Below are positions 59,438-59,485 of a stretch of 59,485 bases of DNA, piece after piece. Origin of the DNA: an uncultured Phascolarctobacterium sp. (GTDB taxonomy: Bacteria > Bacillota > Negativicutes > Acidaminococcales > Acidaminococcaceae); NCBI GenBank assembly GCA_958448515.1, contig CAUDEF010000011.1, forward strand, positions 1 to 59,485. The letters are read 5' to 3'. A program made the position numbers and the translations under genes. The first letter of the stretch is position 1. Each line of letters starts with the position of its first letter. The notes under the pieces were generated by a model. The model saw nothing but the letters and a program-made list of their open reading frames with translations. It had not been told where the DNA came from and did no database searches.

Positions 59438-59485
59438 AAAGTCAAGCCCTCGACATATTAGTATCGGTCCGCTGAATACATTACT
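59438..59485 (-). rRNA. rrl: 23S ribosomal RNA, 3' end (partial)
   Basis: The minus strand begins inside 23S rRNA: the segment ACCGATACTAATATGTCGAG followed by GGCTTGACTT is the standard 3' end. The gene runs off the right edge. The spacer to 5S is about 150 bp and holds no tRNA. Confidence 0.92.

Overview
The window reads as chromosome from a diderm Firmicute of the class Negativicutes. The housekeeping genes are Firmicutes-like: the order tatD, metG, rsmI, trmN6-like, ricT, holB, tmk resembles the Bacillus subtilis block near oriC; ilv genes sit behind a T-box; bS18 has Cys; a BusR-type repressor is present. Yet there are also filamentous-hemagglutinin/CdiA-type contact-inhibition fragments, which imply an outer membrane, and a decarboxylase resembling the Selenomonas lysine/ornithine enzyme. 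The genus cannot be fixed from sequence alone; a Phascolarctobacterium-like organism is a guess.

Layout. 0.07-18.1 kb is metabolic and transport: a 2-hydroxyacid dehydrogenase/asparaginase pair, a patatin-like lipase, a LysR/DASS carboxylate transporter pair, pdxS-pdxT facing a MocR-type PdxR, an amino-acid:cation symporter, two tandem PanS-like carriers, hydE, a cysteine desulfidase-like enzyme, lysA behind a TrmB-type regulator, and a NifX-like metal protein. 18.2-30.6 kb is an accessory island, AT-richer and rich in conflict genes: a PLD-nuclease/ATPase fusion, a DUF4143 ATPase, a decayed gene, an unannotated Hol-Tox type I toxin with convergent and divergent small RNAs, a serine recombinase with a 26-bp palindrome upstream, a HEPN protein, a HipA-like kinase, and two tandem orphan CdiA-CT/CdiI modules sharing a ~966-bp direct repeat. 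Pcp (20.5 kb) is a core-like gene embedded in it.

30.7-59.5 kb is mostly a leftward block of core genes: tatD to tmk, two unrelated decarboxylases for polyamines, serS, a degenerate thioredoxin-reductase-like flavoprotein, five tRNAs (Lys, Glu, Val, Asp, Phe), busR opposite an osmoprotectant ABC transporter, rpsF-ssb-rpsR, an MFS exporter, a T-box-controlled ilvN-ilvB-ilvC operon, a UxaE-like epimerase, a DnaA-box cluster, rarD, and the 3' end of an rRNA operon (23S tail, 5S).

The most notable material is the 23.0-23.4 kb toxin/small-RNA locus, in which three promoters share an initial transcribed sequence; the recombinase-HEPN-HipA cassette beside it; and the duplicated CDI modules, in which one immunity gene carries a single-base frameshift while its toxin stays open.
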